Shown: positions 26,152 through 35,226 of the stretch, piece after piece | How the letters are laid out: each line of letters begins with the position of its first letter | Position numbering within the stretch: position 1 is the first letter of the stretch | Made by a program: the position numbers and the translations under genes | Assembly: GCF_006438925.1 (NCBI RefSeq) | Contig: NZ_RCZA01000013.1 | Location: 115,429 to 179,428, forward strand | DNA: 64,000 bases | Origin: Pseudomonas mandelii | GTDB taxonomy: Bacteria; Pseudomonadota; Gammaproteobacteria; Pseudomonadales; Pseudomonadaceae | Reading direction: 5' to 3' | Notes under the pieces: model-generated | Seen by the model: the letters and a program-made list of their open reading frames with translations, nothing else | Told to the model about the DNA's origin: nothing | Databases searched by the model: none

Positions 26152-26187
26152 CGACATATTTGCAAAATGTTTATCTTGAAAAGATCA

Positions 26188-26262
26188 AAAGATCGCAGCC
26201 TGCGGCAGCTCCTACATTCTAGCGGCGTACACCTGTAGGAGCTGCCGAAGGCTGCGATCTTT
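26188..26262. repeat. REP-like inverted repeat, GTAGGAGCTG class
   Basis: Arms 26188-26215 and 26235-26262 (AAAGATCGCAGCCTGCGGCA... and the near complement) surround a 19-base spacer. It lies between the monooxygenase and its co-oriented flavin reductase and probably acts as a transcription or mRNA-stability element. Confidence 0.88.
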
Positions 26263-26271
26263 GCTTTCGAA

Positions 26272-26757
26272 TCAGGCAAGAACGGGCAGGGCGCCCATCT
26301 TGCCGTGGCAATACACCAGTGGCCCGGCGTTGTGCTGGGGCACGATCAGGTTCTTCACCGCGCCGACCATGATCGCGTGGTCGCCACCTTCGTATTCGCG
26401 CCACAGCTCACATTCGATCACCGCCGTGGCGTTGGCCAGAATCGGGTTGCCCAGTTCGCTCAAGGTCCATTCGATGCCTTGCGCCTTGTCTTTGCCTTTG
26501 CGTGCGAAGGCATAGGCTTCGCTCTGCTGGCCGCCAGACAGGACGTGAATGGCAAAGCGTTTGTTCTTGATCAGTACCGGATAGGAATCGGAGCTGTAGT
26601 TGGGGCAGAACAGCACCAGGGCCGGGTCCATGGACAGCGAGCTGAAGGCGCTGGCGGTCAGGCCGACGATGTGGCCGTCGTCATCCAGCGTGGTAATCAC
26701 AGTCACCCCGGAAGGAAACGAACCCATCACTTGTTTGTAGATGGCGGCATCGATCAT
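26272..26757 (-). CDS. Flavin reductase (FMN-binding split-barrel), copy 1
   Basis: The 161-residue product has the flavin reductase domain: SFPSGVTVITTLDDDG, GLTASAFSSLSMDPALVLFC, and GDHAIMVGAVKNLIV. These are RutF/HpaC-type enzymes that reduce FMN or FAD with NADH and hand it to a partner monooxygenase. It lies just upstream of the LLM gene on the same strand, behind its own operator at 26810. The copy at 38645 is about 70 percent identical by eye. Confidence 0.92.
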   Translation of the reverse strand: MIDAAIYKQVMGSFPSGVTVITTLDDDGHIVGLTASAFSSLSMDPALVLFCPNYSSDSYPVLIKNKRFAIHVLSGGQQSEAYAFARKGKDKAQGIEWTLSELGNPILANATAVIECELWREYEGGDHAIMVGAVKNLIVPQHNAGPLVYCHGKMGALPVLA

Positions 26758-26809
26758 GGGACGGTCCTCTGGCGGTGTAATGCGGGTTTTTATGTGTTTG
26801 TAGGTCTGA

Positions 26810-26999
26810 TGGTATACCGTAATACATAGTTTGCAAGGGCTTTTTTTTCGACCCGATAAACGTACGCCTTCGGTCTTTAAGTCAATGTTTACGGGGCTTT
26901 CCCCTAGGTCTTGGGCGCGTTTATGCAGTGTGATTGCGGATCAGATGGGCTCTCAAAGACCGGATCAGCCTTGTTAAAAACTTGGAATACCATAATATT
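26810..26999. promoter_or_regulatory. Divergent control region with two operators (2 and 3)
   Basis: TGGTATACCGTAATACA (26810-26826) lies ahead of the flavin reductase on the minus strand. TGGAATACCATAATATT (26983-26999) lies ahead of the NCS1 permease on the plus strand. Both fit the shared consensus. The 320-base gap holds nothing else I can name beyond these sites and promoter-like AT-rich stretches. Confidence 0.75.
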
Positions 27000-27076
27000 A
27001 TCGACATCTGAGGGGTGGCCAAAGAGCTCCCCCGGTTTGGCTTCGTACAACTATAAGATCAGACAAACTAGAGTTC

Positions 27077-28489
27077 ATGCACATGTCCCAGATGTCCCGG
27101 CAAGACCCCCTGATCGAGAATCACACGGTCGACTACGTCCCACTCGCGGAACGCCACGGGAAGGCCCGCGACCTTTTCACTTTATGGTTCAGTACCAACA
27201 TCGCGCCGTTGCCCATCGTGACCGGCGCCATGGTGGTTCAAGTGTTCCACCTCGACCTGTTCTGGGGGCTGTTGGCGATTGCTCTCGGGCATATGGTCGG
27301 CGGTCTGGTGATTGCCCTCGCGTCGGCTCAAGGTCCGCGCATGGGGATTCCGCAGATGGTGCAGAGCCGCGGCCAGTTCGGTCGTTATGGTGCGCTGCTG
27401 ATCGTGTTTTTCGCGGCGATCATCTACATCGGTTTTTTCATCTCCAACATCGTCCTGGCCGGCAAGTCCATTGTCGGCATCGCGCCTTCGGTTCCGGTGC
27501 CGGCGAGCATCCTCATCGGCGCTTTGAGCGCCACCGCGATCGGGGTGATCGGTTACCGTTTCATTCACACCCTTAACCGCATCGGGACCTGGGTCATGGG
27601 CAGTGCCTTGCTCGCCGGTTTCCTTTACATCTTCGCCCACGACCTGCCGGCGGACTTCTTCACCCGCGGCGGTTTCAACCTGTCGGGCTGGCTGGCCACG
27701 GTGTCGTTGGGGATCATCTGGCAGATCAGCTTCTCGCCTTATGTGTCGGACTACTCACGTTATCTGCCGGCGGATATCGGGATTGCCCGTCCGTTCTTCG
27801 CTACGTATCTGGGCGCGACCCTGGGCACCATTCTGTCGTTCACTTTCGGCGCGGTGGCGGTGCTGGCCACTCCGGAAGGCACCGAAGCGATGGCTGCAGT
27901 GAAGCAGTCCACCGGCTGGCTGGGACCTATTTTGATGGTGCTGTTTCTGCTCAACATCATCAGCCACAACGCCTTGAATCTGTATGGCGCGGTGCTGTCG
28001 ATCATCACCTCGATCCAGACCTTCGCCAGTCAGTGGACGCCGAGCATCAAAGTTCGCGTGGTGTTGTCGAGTGTCGTGCTGGCGGGTTGCTGTTTTGTCG
28101 CATTGGGCGCGTCGGCGGATTTCATCTCGCAGTTCATCGGCCTGATTTTGGCGCTGTTGCTGGTGCTGGTGCCTTGGGCGTCTATCAACCTGATTGATTT
28201 CTATCTGATCAAGCGTGGCAGCTATGACATTGCCTCGATCTTCCGGGCGGATGGCGGGATCTACGGGCGCTTCAATCTGCATGCGATCGTTGCGTATTTC
28301 ATCGGGATTATTGTGCAGCTGCCGTTTGCCAATACGTCGTTGTATGTCGGGCCGTATGCCAATCTGGTGGAAGGGGCTGATCTGTCGTGGCTGGTGGGGT
28401 TGGTGGTGACTTGTCCGTTGTATTACTGCCTGGCGACGCGTGGGCAGGGGCAGGAAAGCAAGGCAGCGAAACTGGGTTACACAAACTAG
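27077..28489 (+). CDS. NCS1-family nucleobase/N-heterocycle permease
   Basis: The 470-residue membrane protein has about 12 helices and NCS1 signatures: NIAPLPIVTGAMVV, GPRMGIPQMVQSRGQFGRYG (a substrate-site segment), SFSPYVSDYSRYLP, and a C-terminal PWASINLIDFYLIKRG. NCS1 carriers move cytosine, purines, hydantoins, allantoin or related N-rings with Na+ or H+. Co-regulation with an LLM monooxygenase and aldehyde dehydrogenases makes an N-heterocycle the likely cargo here. Confidence 0.9.
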   Translation: MHMSQMSRQDPLIENHTVDYVPLAERHGKARDLFTLWFSTNIAPLPIVTGAMVVQVFHLDLFWGLLAIALGHMVGGLVIALASAQGPRMGIPQMVQSRGQFGRYGALLIVFFAAIIYIGFFISNIVLAGKSIVGIAPSVPVPASILIGALSATAIGVIGYRFIHTLNRIGTWVMGSALLAGFLYIFAHDLPADFFTRGGFNLSGWLATVSLGIIWQISFSPYVSDYSRYLPADIGIARPFFATYLGATLGTILSFTFGAVAVLATPEGTEAMAAVKQSTGWLGPILMVLFLLNIISHNALNLYGAVLSIITSIQTFASQWTPSIKVRVVLSSVVLAGCCFVALGASADFISQFIGLILALLLVLVPWASINLIDFYLIKRGSYDIASIFRADGGIYGRFNLHAIVAYFIGIIVQLPFANTSLYVGPYANLVEGADLSWLVGLVVTCPLYYCLATRGQGQESKAAKLGYTN

Positions 28490-28512
28490 CGCCCGATTGA
28501 GTTCGCGTCTGG

Positions 28513-28540
28513 AATGCCCGGCCTTTGCCGGGCATTTTTG
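28513..28540 (+). terminator. Intrinsic terminator after the NCS1 gene
   Basis: AATGCCCGG / CCGGGCATT stem with a short loop and TTTTTG tail, 23 bases after the permease stop. Confidence 0.88.
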
Positions 28541-28553
28541 TTTGCGGGAGGTT

Positions 28554-29290
28554 ATGTACATATCCGTTTCTGCGGTGATGGCTGATTACGGTTTCGCTCT
28601 TACAGCGAGTCCCTTTTTCAAACGCCAAAAAGGAACCAAAAGGCTTTGCCCCTCCATTCGGTGCCTCGCTTAGGCTCGGCATGCCGTAACGAAGGCATTG
28701 CTCCGGGGGCCCGCCGCCATCGGCCATCCATGGCCGGGGGTGGCTGCCGCGGCATCCTTGCCGCGGTGCCCCCTGCGCAATACCTGCGTTCGGCCTCTGG
28801 GAAAGGGGCAGGCAGATCAAGATCAAAAGCCAAAGCAAGATCAACAACTCTCTGCATCCCCTGATCGTTCCCACGCGCAGCAAAGGAATGCCGCCGGGGA
28901 GGCTCCGCCTTCCGCTGTCGACACAAGGCTTAAGTCCTGCGCATTGGTGACGCGGAGCGTCACGGGATGCATTCCTTTGCTGCGCGTGGGAACGATCAAT
29001 ACGCGCAGGCGGTGAGGAAACAGACCGGTCGGTAGGCCGCCTCGCTTTGCTTTTGCGCTGCACGCCCCCTCGAGAGGCCGAGTGGAGGTTCTGCGCAGTG
29101 GGCAACCCGGCATGGATGGCGGCGGGCCCACGGAGCAGGACCGGAGCGAGGGCATGCCGAGCCTAGGCGAGGCACCGAACGACAGGGGAAAGAGCCTTTG
29201 GTTACTTGGGGCCGGGCCGCGCAGGCTTTTCAAAGTGACACGCCGTAAGGGCGGAACCCTAAGCAGCCGTTACCGAAGAAACGGATATGC
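28554..29290. repeat. Large intergenic repeat element, copy A (with terminal inverted ends)
   Basis: The left end reads ACATATCCGTTTCTGCGGT and the right end is its inverted match (...AAGAAACGGATATGC). In between are long stretches also seen in copies at about 44.5 and 49.7 kb (AGCGAGTCCCTTTTTCAAA, GCCTCGCTTAGGCTCGGCAT). No gene-like frame was found. It fills the 0.9-kb gap between the NCS1 and ABC operons and carries a nested inverted repeat. Confidence 0.8.
28863..28997. repeat. Nested inverted repeat inside copy A
   Basis: GATCGTTCCCACGCGCAGCA at the start is mirrored by its complement ending ...GAACGATC at 28997. A GC-rich spacer, including GTGACGCGGAGCGTCAC, lies between. It looks like an independent REP-like unit that landed in the larger repeat. 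Confidence 0.75.
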
Positions 29291-29392
29291 CCCCCAACCA
29301 AAAAGCAAAAAAAAAGGCCGCCACAACCCGACGTTGTAGCGACCCGAGGGTGACAGATAAATCACGGCCCACTGGCATGGACCGGCGCCAAA

Positions 29393-30547
29393 TCAATGAG
29401 CCCCAGCAGCCTTGTTCAAATCACTCTCAGCCCATTCGGTATACACGCAAGCATCCGCAGTCGCCCAACGCACCCGAACCGGATCGCCAGTCTTCAGCGG
29501 CATCCCGGCGGCAGAGAGCGCCTTGACGGTCATCGAAGTACCGCCGGAAGTCATCACCGTGCAAGTCTGACTTTCACCGAGAAACAGCACTTCACCGACA
29601 ATCGCCGACACTTCATTCCAGCCTGCCGCGAGCGGTTCCTGACGGGCTTGCTCAACGCTCAATGCCAAAGCCTTTTCGGGGCGAACCATCAGCAGCACAT
29701 CCTGATGGGTTTGCAATCCTGCAGTCAGGCGAATCGACAACGATTGCCCTTCAAACGAAGCCACGGCATTGCCCTGAGCCTTGAGTTTGAGGAAGTTCGA
29801 GTTACCCAGGAACGAAGCAACAAAGGCATTCGGCGGATTCTGGTACAGGTCAAAACCGCTGCCCAGGCCGACGATCTTGCCGTGGCTGAAAATCGCGATG
29901 CGCTGGGACAGGCGCATGGCTTCTTCCTGGTCGTGGGTCACGTAAACAATGGTGATGCCCAGACGCCGATGCAGCTGGCGCAGTTCATCCTGCAAGTCTT
30001 CACGCAGTTTCTTGTCCAGAGCACCGAGCGGTTCGTCCATCAGCAGAATGCGTGGTTCATATACCAACGCCCGAGCAATCGCTACACGTTGCTGCTGGCC
30101 GCCGGACAGTTGCGAAGGGCGGCGATGCGCAAATTGCTCAAGCTGCACCAGTTTGAGCATCGCATCGACCCGGCGCTCGCGCTCGGCGGTGGCCAGTTTG
30201 CGAATGGCCAGGGGGAACGCGATGTTGTCGCGTACCGACAGGTGCGGGAACAGCGAATAACGTTGGAACACCATGCCGATGTCACGCTTGTGCGGCGGCA
30301 CGTTGACCAGCGATTGGCCATTGACCAGGATCTCGCCGCTGCTCGGGGTTTCGAAGCCGGCTAGCATCGACAGCGTTGTACTTTTACCTGAGCCGCTGGA
30401 GCCAAGGAACGTGAGGAATTCGCCGTCCTTGATGTCCAGCGAGATGTCGTCCACGGCGGCAAAATCGCCGTAGTACTTGTTCAGGTTGCGCAGGCTCACC
30501 AACGGTTGGTCGTTCTGATGCGCGGAATCTTTGATCACTGCACTCAT
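29393..30547 (-). CDS. ABC transporter ATP-binding protein (PotA-like, polyamine/opine type)
   Basis: The 384-residue protein has Walker A GSSGSGKST, Q-loop, signature LSGGQQQR, Walker B ILLMDEPLGALD, and the VTHDQEEAM switch His. A C-terminal TOBE domain follows (about 290-370, with LLMVRPEKALAL). It is the last gene of a four-gene importer operon read from 33347 down. Together these genes form a polyamine/amine-type importer under the same operator as the monooxygenase. The cargo may be the pathway substrate or a charged relative. Confidence 0.92.
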   Translation of the reverse strand: MSAVIKDSAHQNDQPLVSLRNLNKYYGDFAAVDDISLDIKDGEFLTFLGSSGSGKSTTLSMLAGFETPSSGEILVNGQSLVNVPPHKRDIGMVFQRYSLFPHLSVRDNIAFPLAIRKLATAERERRVDAMLKLVQLEQFAHRRPSQLSGGQQQRVAIARALVYEPRILLMDEPLGALDKKLREDLQDELRQLHRRLGITIVYVTHDQEEAMRLSQRIAIFSHGKIVGLGSGFDLYQNPPNAFVASFLGNSNFLKLKAQGNAVASFEGQSLSIRLTAGLQTHQDVLLMVRPEKALALSVEQARQEPLAAGWNEVSAIVGEVLFLGESQTCTVMTSGGTSMTVKALSAAGMPLKTGDPVRVRWATADACVYTEWAESDLNKAAGAH

Positions 30548-30564
30548 GTCGTACTCCTGGGCGC

Positions 30565-31374
30565 TCAGGCGCTGATTTCATTGCGCCGGCGAAGGGCGGC
30601 GGCGATCACCATGACCAGTACCGAGAGGCCGATCAGCAGCGTCGAGGCGACGGCGATCACGGGCGTCAGGTCCTGGCGCAGGGTGGTCCACATTTTCACG
30701 GGAAGGGTTTGCAGGGTCGGGCTGGCCATCATCACGCTCAGTACCACTTCATCCCAGGACACCAGGAACGCAAACAGCGCGCCGGCCACCATGCCCGGAC
30801 GAATCGCCGGAAAGGTCACCTTGAACACCGCTTGCAAGCGTGAGGCACCGCAGATCACCGCGGCATCTTCGATGGACTGATCGAACAGCTTCAGTGAGTT
30901 GATGATCGAGATGATGGTGAACGGTAAAGCGACGATCACGTGGCTGACCACAAAGGCGAACATCGTCCCGGTGTAGCCCAGTTTCAGGAACAATGCGTAC
31001 ACCGCCACCGCGATGATCACCAGCGGCACGATCATCGGCAGGGTGAACAGACCGTAAAGCATCTCCCGTCCCGGGAAGCGCCCGCGCACCAGTGCAAAAG
31101 CGGTGGGCAAACCCAGCGCCACGGCGAAGAACGTGGTCAGTACCGCGACTTTGAGGCTGGCCACGGCCGCGTTCATCCAGTCGGCGTTGGAGAAGAACTG
31201 GCCGTACCATTTCAGCGTCCAGCCCGGCGGCGGGAACACCAGCCACTGGGAGGAACCGAAGGACAGCAGCACGATGAATACGATCGGCAGCAACAGGAAC
31301 AACGCGATCAATCCGGTCGTGAAGTACAGGCCGAAGCGCATGCGCCGGCTCATGGCATTGGGGGTCAGGAGCAT
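30565..31374 (-). CDS. ABC transporter permease (PotC/PotI-like)
   Basis: The 269-residue protein has about 6 membrane helices. The EAA loop that docks the ATPase is visible as AAVICGASRLQAVFKVTFPA. It is preceded within 7 bases by the first permease gene, so the two form a heterodimer in the inner membrane. Confidence 0.9.
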   Translation of the reverse strand: MLLTPNAMSRRMRFGLYFTTGLIALFLLLPIVFIVLLSFGSSQWLVFPPPGWTLKWYGQFFSNADWMNAAVASLKVAVLTTFFAVALGLPTAFALVRGRFPGREMLYGLFTLPMIVPLVIIAVAVYALFLKLGYTGTMFAFVVSHVIVALPFTIISIINSLKLFDQSIEDAAVICGASRLQAVFKVTFPAIRPGMVAGALFAFLVSWDEVVLSVMMASPTLQTLPVKMWTTLRQDLTPVIAVASTLLIGLSVLVMVIAAALRRRNEISA

Positions 31375-31380
31375 GACGGC

Positions 31381-32325
31381 TTACCTCGCGTTGCTGGCGC
31401 CAACCGGGGATTCCGGTTGGAGCGTCAGGTAGAAGTAGAACAACACCAGCGTAATGACGATCAGCAACGCGGCACCGGCGCTGGCCAGGCCCCAGTTGAG
31501 GAACGACTGCACCTGCTGAATGATGAATTCGGGCAGCATCATGTTCTGCGCACCACCCAGCAGTGCCGGGGTGACGTAGTAACCGAGCGACATCACGAAC
31601 ACCATCAGGCCACCGGAGAACAATCCCGGCCGGCACAGTGGCAGGAATACCCGGAAGAAGTTGGTCCAGGGGCTCGCGCCGCAAATGGAACCGGCCTGCA
31701 GGATCATCGGGTCGATGGCCTGCATGGTCGCCTGCAGTGGCAGCACGATGAACGGGATCATGATGTAGCTCATGCCGATCACCACGCCGGTGAGGTTATG
31801 CACCATCTCCAGCGGCTGATCGATGATGCCCATCGCCATCAACGCCTTGTTGATCACCCCGGACGCTTGCAACAGCACCAGCCAGGAGTAAGTCCGGGCG
31901 AGGAGGCTGGTCCACATCGACAGCAGCACGATGTTGAGGATCCAGCGCCCCCAGCCACGGGGCACCAGGGTGATGGCCCAGGCCAGTGGAAAGCCGAGCA
32001 GCAGGCTGAACAATGTCACCAGTCCCGCCACCGAGAAGGTGTTGAGCAATACCCGCGCATACGCCGAGTTGGCGAACAGCTGCTCGTAGTTGCCCAGTCC
32101 CGGTACCGGCTCCAGCACACCACGCAGCAGAAGCCCGATCAGCGGTGCCAGAAAGAACAGACCGAGGAACAGCAGGGCGGGGATCAGGTTGCTTGCGCCA
32201 CGCCAGCGCTGTGCCATGGAAGGGGATTGGTTCATCGCAGCCGCCTTGCCGAGTGCCGAGCCGGCAGCGCCCGTGGCGCTCCCGACCTGCGTGGGTTGAC
32301 GGGACGCGGTTACCGTCATTTTCAT
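31381..32325 (-). CDS. ABC transporter permease (PotB/PotH-like)
   Basis: The 314-residue product starts at MKMTVTASR, whose ATG overlaps the stop of the binding-protein gene (ATGA). It has an EAA loop AGSICGASPWTNFFRVFLPL and about 6 helices plus a long N-terminal segment. A 321-residue version starting at 32346 is possible, but the overlap favours the shorter. Confidence 0.9.
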   Translation of the reverse strand: MKMTVTASRQPTQVGSATGAAGSALGKAAAMNQSPSMAQRWRGASNLIPALLFLGLFFLAPLIGLLLRGVLEPVPGLGNYEQLFANSAYARVLLNTFSVAGLVTLFSLLLGFPLAWAITLVPRGWGRWILNIVLLSMWTSLLARTYSWLVLLQASGVINKALMAMGIIDQPLEMVHNLTGVVIGMSYIMIPFIVLPLQATMQAIDPMILQAGSICGASPWTNFFRVFLPLCRPGLFSGGLMVFVMSLGYYVTPALLGGAQNMMLPEFIIQQVQSFLNWGLASAGAALLIVITLVLFYFYLTLQPESPVGASNAR

Positions 32326-33347
32326 TTGACCAGCCATTCGTTCCACCGTGTCGCGATGGCCGGACCGTTTTTGGCCCAGTACGCGAAATCAAGAGTGATC
32401 TGATCCTTAGCGTAGGCAGTCGGCAGGTTAGGGGCCAGTACCGAATCCAGGCGCGCCACGCTGTCGACATTGACCGGCGCATAGGCGGTCAGGTTGGAGA
32501 AGTCAGCTTGTCCTTTGGCGCTGCTGGCGTTGGCCAGGAACTTCATGGCCGCAGCCTTGTTTTTTGTCCCTTTAGGCACGACCAGAATGTCGGCCATGAC
32601 CAGGTTCTGTTTCCAGCTCACGCCCACGGGTGCGCCGTCTTCTTGCAGGGCGTGGATGCGGCCGTTCCAGAACTGCCCCATGCTGGCTTCGCCAGAGGCC
32701 AGCAACTGTTGCGACTGGGCACCGCCGCCCCACCAGACGATGTCTTTCTTGATGGTGTCGAGTTTCTTGAAGGCGCGATCCAGGTCCAGCGGGTAGAGCT
32801 TGTCGGCGGCTACGCCATCGGCCAGGAGGGCCAGTTCCAACACGCCCGGGCTTGGCCATTTGTAGAGGGCGCGTTTGCCGGGATACGTCTTGGTGTCGAA
32901 CAGCGCGGACCAGTCCTGAGGTTTGCTGGCGCCGAGCTTGCTCTCGTTGTAGCCGAGGACGAAGGAGAAGAAGAACGAGCCAACGCCGTGATCAGAGACA
33001 AACCGCGGGTCGATTTTATCGCGCTGAATGACCGTGAAATCGAGGGGTTCAAGGAGGCCTTCGGCGGCGGCACGCAGGGCGAAATCGGCTTCGACATCGA
33101 CCACGTCCCACTGCACGTTGCCGCTTTCGACCATGGCTTTGAGTTTGCCGTAGTCGGTCGGACCATCCTGGACCACGGTGATGCCGCTGGCCTTGCTGAA
33201 CGGATCGGCCCAGGCCTGCTTCTGTGCATCCTGGGTGCTACCGCCCCAGCTGACGAAGTTGACGCTTTCAGCCGCCATTGCCACGTGACTGGCCGTGGCC
33301 AGTAAGCCGGCGAACAGTACTGCGGTTGCACGTTTGTTCAACACCAT
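32322..33347 (-). CDS. Periplasmic polyamine-type substrate-binding protein (PotD/PotF-like)
   Basis: A Sec signal (MVLNKRATAVLFAGLLATAS...) precedes a binding-protein fold with VNFVSWGGST, NVQWDVVDVEAD and LGYNESKLGA. The ATG at 33347 is preferred over the GTG at 33353 because GAGGG lies 7 bases ahead. This is the first gene of the importer operon, 155 bases below operator 4. Family members bind putrescine, spermidine or opines; the ligand here is open. Confidence 0.9.
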   Translation of the reverse strand: MVLNKRATAVLFAGLLATASHVAMAAESVNFVSWGGSTQDAQKQAWADPFSKASGITVVQDGPTDYGKLKAMVESGNVQWDVVDVEADFALRAAAEGLLEPLDFTVIQRDKIDPRFVSDHGVGSFFFSFVLGYNESKLGASKPQDWSALFDTKTYPGKRALYKWPSPGVLELALLADGVAADKLYPLDLDRAFKKLDTIKKDIVWWGGGAQSQQLLASGEASMGQFWNGRIHALQEDGAPVGVSWKQNLVMADILVVPKGTKNKAAAMKFLANASSAKGQADFSNLTAYAPVNVDSVARLDSVLAPNLPTAYAKDQITLDFAYWAKNGPAIATRWNEWLVK

Positions 33348-33500
33348 TTTCACGCCCTCATTTGTTGTGTTTTTGAGCGGGCTTGGTAATGCCCGCCTAT
33401 CGGGAGCAGTAGGTCCATCTGGCCTCTAAAGGCGACCGTGCCAAGGGCTGTTATTGGTGCTTTCCCTGTAGGGCGCACTTGGCTGAAGCATCCGGTCTAT

Positions 33501-33524
33501 GGAATATCATATTATGGTATTCCA
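33501..33524. promoter_or_regulatory. Locus operator 4 (upstream of the ABC importer)
   Basis: GGAATATCATATTATGGTAT plus TCC forms an extended dyad. The minus strand reads TGGAATACCATAATAT, equal to operator 3. It lies about 155 bases upstream of the binding-protein start. Confidence 0.75.
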
Positions 33525-33629
33525 AACTTTGTGCAAGCACTTTGCCTTACCGGCTATCAGCCAAAAAAGGTTTTTTTTAACGTCAGGCCACGGGTAGTGG
33601 CCTTCACGTTTATAGAAAGAAGCCAGGAA

Positions 33630-34739
33630 TCATTCGGTGAAAGGGATACTTTCCACGACTTCCAGGTTGTAACCGGTCAAACCCGCGTATTTCAGCGGAG
33701 GACCAAGATGGCGCAGTTTGCCCACGCCAAGATCCTGCAAAATCTGCGCCCCGGTACCCACTTCAGAATAGATGCGCGATTGCGAACGGCTGAACTGCCT
33801 TGGCGGCTGGGTCAGCTGCGGCACTCGCTCCAGCAGCGCTTGCGATGACTCATGATTGGCGAGCACCACCACCACGCCGCGACCTTCCTCGGCGACTCGC
33901 TGCAGCGCCGCCCACAACGTCCAGTTGGACGGCCCGCTGTATTCGGCGCCGACCAGATCGCGCAGCGGATCGATCACATGCACGCGCACCAGCGTCGGCT
34001 CGTCGCGGTGCAACTTGCCCATGACCATTGCCATATGGACGCCGCCTTCGATGCGGTCTTCAAAGGTGATCAGCCGGAAGGTGCCATGCACCGTAGGCAG
34101 TTCACGTTCACCGATCCGCACCACGGTGTGTTCGGTGCTGAGGCGATAGTGAATCAGGTCGGCGATGGTGCCGATCTTGATCCCATGCTTGCGCGCGAAC
34201 ACTTCCAGGTCCGGGCGGCGGGCCATGGTGCCGTCATCGTTCATCACTTCGACGATCACCGAGGCCGGGGTAAAGCCGGCCAGGCGTGCCAGGTCGCAAC
34301 CGGCCTCGGTATGACCGGCGCGGGTCAGCACGCCGCCTTCCTTGGCACGCAGTGGAAAAATATGACCGGGTTGCACGAGATCGGCGGGCCCGGCATTAAC
34401 GGCGACCGCGGCTGCCACGGTACGCGCCCGGTCGGCGGCGGAAATGCCGGTGGTCACGCCGACGGCGGCCTCGATGGACACGGTAAACGCCGTGCTGAAC
34501 ACGCTGCCATTGCTCGGCACCATCTGCTCCAGCCCGAGGCGCTGACAGTGGTCGTCGGTCAAGGTCAGGCAGATCAGGCCGCGAGCTTCCCGGGCCATGA
34601 AGCTGATCGCCTCGGCCGTGCAGCAATCGGCGGCCAGCAGCAGGTCGCCTTCGTTTTCCCGATCCTCGTCATCGACCAGGAGCACCATCTTGCCTTGTCG
34701 ATAGTCTTCGATAATTTCTTCGATGCTGTTGAAGGCCAT
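33630..34739 (-). CDS. RibBA-like protein: DHBP synthase with degenerate GTP cyclohydrolase II domain
   Basis: The 369-residue protein starts at MAFNSIEEIIEDY; the longer frame runs into operator 5. The N-terminal RibB domain (about 1-200) has DDEDRENEGDL, RGLICLTL and TRAGHTEAGCDLA, so it should make 3,4-dihydroxy-2-butanone 4-phosphate. The C-terminal domain aligns in length with GTP cyclohydrolase II but shows no Cys-x10-Cys-x-Cys zinc motif. Being in the operator set, it probably boosts flavin synthesis for the FMN-consuming monooxygenase. Confidence 0.88.
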   Translation of the reverse strand: MAFNSIEEIIEDYRQGKMVLLVDDEDRENEGDLLLAADCCTAEAISFMAREARGLICLTLTDDHCQRLGLEQMVPSNGSVFSTAFTVSIEAAVGVTTGISAADRARTVAAAVAVNAGPADLVQPGHIFPLRAKEGGVLTRAGHTEAGCDLARLAGFTPASVIVEVMNDDGTMARRPDLEVFARKHGIKIGTIADLIHYRLSTEHTVVRIGERELPTVHGTFRLITFEDRIEGGVHMAMVMGKLHRDEPTLVRVHVIDPLRDLVGAEYSGPSNWTLWAALQRVAEEGRGVVVVLANHESSQALLERVPQLTQPPRQFSRSQSRIYSEVGTGAQILQDLGVGKLRHLGPPLKYAGLTGYNLEVVESIPFTE

Positions 34740-34773
34740 GCTGGGATTCTCAGTGTTTGGTTGAATTATTTTG

Positions 34774-34790
34774 TGGTATACCATAATACA
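34774..34790. promoter_or_regulatory. Locus operator 5 (between ribBA-like and DUF1330 genes)
   Basis: TGGTATACCATAATACA, identical to the consensus, lies between divergent genes 34739 and 34811. The core TGGTATACCA is a perfect palindrome. Confidence 0.8.
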
Positions 34791-34810
34791 AAATAAACCG
34801 AGAGGTCACT

Positions 34811-35107
34811 ATGAAGGCGTACTGGATTGCTCATGTAGATGTCACCGACCCCGATCAATACAGCCAATACACCCAGCGGGCGCCAGCGGCCTTCGTGTTG
34901 TATGGCGGGCGGATGTTGGCCCGGGGCGGGCGCAGCGAAGCGCTGGAAGGCGGGCCCACGCCGCAGCGCAACGTGGTGATTGAATTCGACTCGTACGAAC
35001 AGGCGCTGGCCTGCTACCAGTCGGAGGAATATCAAGAAGCGAAACGGCACCGCGAGGGCGTGGCCCGGGCCCAGATCATCATTGTCGAGGGCGTGGAGAC
35101 TTTGTGA
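34811..35107 (+). CDS. DUF1330 family protein
   Basis: The 98-residue product (MKAYWIAHVDVTDPDQYSQY...) has the DUF1330 pattern: a ferredoxin-like fold with YGGRMLARGG and RNVVIEFDSYEQALACYQSEEYQEA. DUF1330 proteins often stand beside catabolic enzymes and have no known reaction. Here the gene sits under operator 5, divergent from the RibBA-like gene. Confidence 0.88.
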   Translation: MKAYWIAHVDVTDPDQYSQYTQRAPAAFVLYGGRMLARGGRSEALEGGPTPQRNVVIEFDSYEQALACYQSEEYQEAKRHREGVARAQIIIVEGVETL

Positions 35108-35115
35108 TGCCACCT

Positions 35116-35226
35116 GTAGGAGCTGCCGAAGGTTCGGGCCGCGTTCGGACGATTTTTTGGCGACTCGCAAACGGGCCAAGATCAAAAGATCGTCCGAACG
35201 CGGCCCGAACCTTCGGCAGCTCCTAC
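35116..35226. repeat. Long REP-like inverted repeat downstream of the DUF1330 and Nudix genes
   Basis: GTAGGAGCTGCCGAAGGTTC at 35116 is mirrored at 35226 by its complement, with further complementary stretches (CGTTCGGACGAT / ATCGTCCGAACG) inside. The end of the palindrome supplies the stop codon of the Nudix gene. It should act as a terminator-like barrier for the convergent transcripts. Confidence 0.9.

Noticed and set aside
28440..29339. Several open frames in the gap after the NCS1 permease
   Set aside because: All fall in the repeat element that recurs at 44.5 and 49.7 kb, and none has a ribosome site or protein-like composition.
30940..32403. 487-codon plus-strand frame with many Gln and His
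   Set aside because: Shadow of the two ABC permease genes on the minus strand.
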